A DNA stretch of 64,000 bases, from NCBI GenBank assembly GCA_036250195.1, contig JAVHZZ010000002.1, positions 275,926,460 through 275,990,459 of the forward strand. The letters are read 5' to 3'. The notes under the pieces were generated by a model. It saw nothing but the letters and a program-made list of their open reading frames with translations, had not been told where the DNA came from and did no database searches. This DNA is from Mixophyes australis (Eukaryota; Chordata; Amphibia; Anura; Limnodynastidae). Below, piece after piece: positions 63,513-64,000 of this stretch. A program made the translations under genes and the position numbers. Every line of letters begins with the position of its first letter. Position 1 is the first letter of the stretch.

Positions 63513-64000
63513 TGTTAGGAACCCCTCCAGGCGGCACAACACAACCCGGAGTCTACTCTGCCAATCAGGTGTTCACTGGAGCCCCTGATGGTGGGGACAG
63601 ACTGGGCTGCAGACTGACAGAGGGTCGTGAAGTGTGTACCAGCTGGGGAGAACCCAGGCAAGCGGAGTGAGGTCCACGCAGAGGTCAATGGCCGGCAGCA
63701 GGTAGCAAGTCCAATTAACAGGCCGGGGTCAAGGGTCACAGGCAAACAGGAGAAACAGTAAACAGGCCAAAGGTCAGGGTCACGGGATACACAAGCGAAG
63801 TCCAAATCCAAGCCAAGGGTCAAACACGAGAGGTCAGCAGAATACAATACACAGGAACAGGAACAAGCAGGTCAGCAGACTGTGAGACAGAAGCTATAAC
63901 CGGCAATGAGGTAGCAGACCTCATTGCCTTAAATACTGGCCCCAACCAATCAGAGCCTAGCTCTTCAAGAATACAGCCCATTGTATTAATTAGCCCACAG
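63513..64000 (-). mobile_element. LTR of the solo-LTR family, runs off the window
   Basis: Starts TGTTAGGAACCCC after ATTGT. Then GGAGCCCCTGATGGTGGGGA, CAGACTGGGCTGCAGACTGA and, near the window end, CCTTAAATACTGG with CCAATCAGAGCC (minus-strand TATA and CCAAT). Closely related to 32213-32903 and the inverse of 39869-40624. The second end and duplication are outside the window. Confidence 0.85.

Overview
This 64 kb window looks like vertebrate nuclear DNA, most likely from an amphibian (frog-like) genome; that identification is an inference. It rests on the combination of a CR1-type LINE with an SGNH-hydrolase ORF1, a Gmr1-like Ty3/gypsy element with a SCAN-type gag, chromodomain-bearing Ty3/gypsy elements, a Penelope-like GIY-YIG remnant, several hAT families and many TIR MITEs and microsatellites. 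I found no host protein-coding exon, rRNA or tRNA gene. Essentially every readable frame is transposon-derived or a frame left open by a tandem repeat.

Layout. 0-10.6 kb: a Gmr1-like RNase H tail with LTR, a pair of short hAT MITEs, a 5'-truncated CR1-type LINE, a Penelope-like relic and a possible solo LTR holding a MITE. 10.9-14.6 kb: a complete-ended hAT-like element (hAT-1) with perfect 8-bp target duplications, an N-terminal ORF and a 19-unit, 100-bp tandem array between its promoter and ORF. 14.6-20 kb: gene-free DNA with MITEs, one of them a PIF/Harbinger-like MITE made of serial hairpins. 20.0-25.9 kb: a second hAT-like element (hAT-2), split by a nearly full-length CR1 LINE and holding an inverted BED/hAT transposase piece. 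26.9-28.2 kb: a C-rich minisatellite with ~360-bp higher-order repeats. 28.2-31.4 kb: minus-strand LTR element with a SAP-like gag N-terminus.

31.7-41.9 kb: the most informative locus, a stack of nested insertions. A plus-strand Gmr1-like element (5' LTR piece, SCAN-like gag, integrase remnant, 3' LTR) was hit by a minus-strand chromodomain Ty3/gypsy element (target duplication GCATA) and by a solo LTR exactly at the gag start codon (target duplication TAATG). The Ty3/gypsy 5' LTR was then hit by a second solo LTR of the same family (target duplication GATGC).

42-44.3 kb: a gypsy RT/RNase H relic split by a third hAT copy (hAT-3). 45-45.8 kb: a TIR element with an 83-bp-arm palindrome. 46.2-49.2 kb: a 3-kb hAT-type element with three minisatellites. 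49-57 kb: mostly quiet DNA with SINEs and a chromodomain scrap. 57.4-58.1 kb: hAT-4, in reverse orientation. 58.3-60.8 kb: two gypsy 3' halves joined with their 5' sides facing. 62.7-64 kb: a hAT transposase relic cut by a third copy of the solo-LTR family, which runs off the window.

The best candidate for something undescribed is the hAT-1 to hAT-4 family. All four copies keep a promoter end (two with an intact palindromic double CRE site plus TATA box), and each has promoter-proximal tandem monomers between TATA box and ORF, of two different monomer classes. That resembles the monomeric promoters of mouse L1, but in a DNA transposon.
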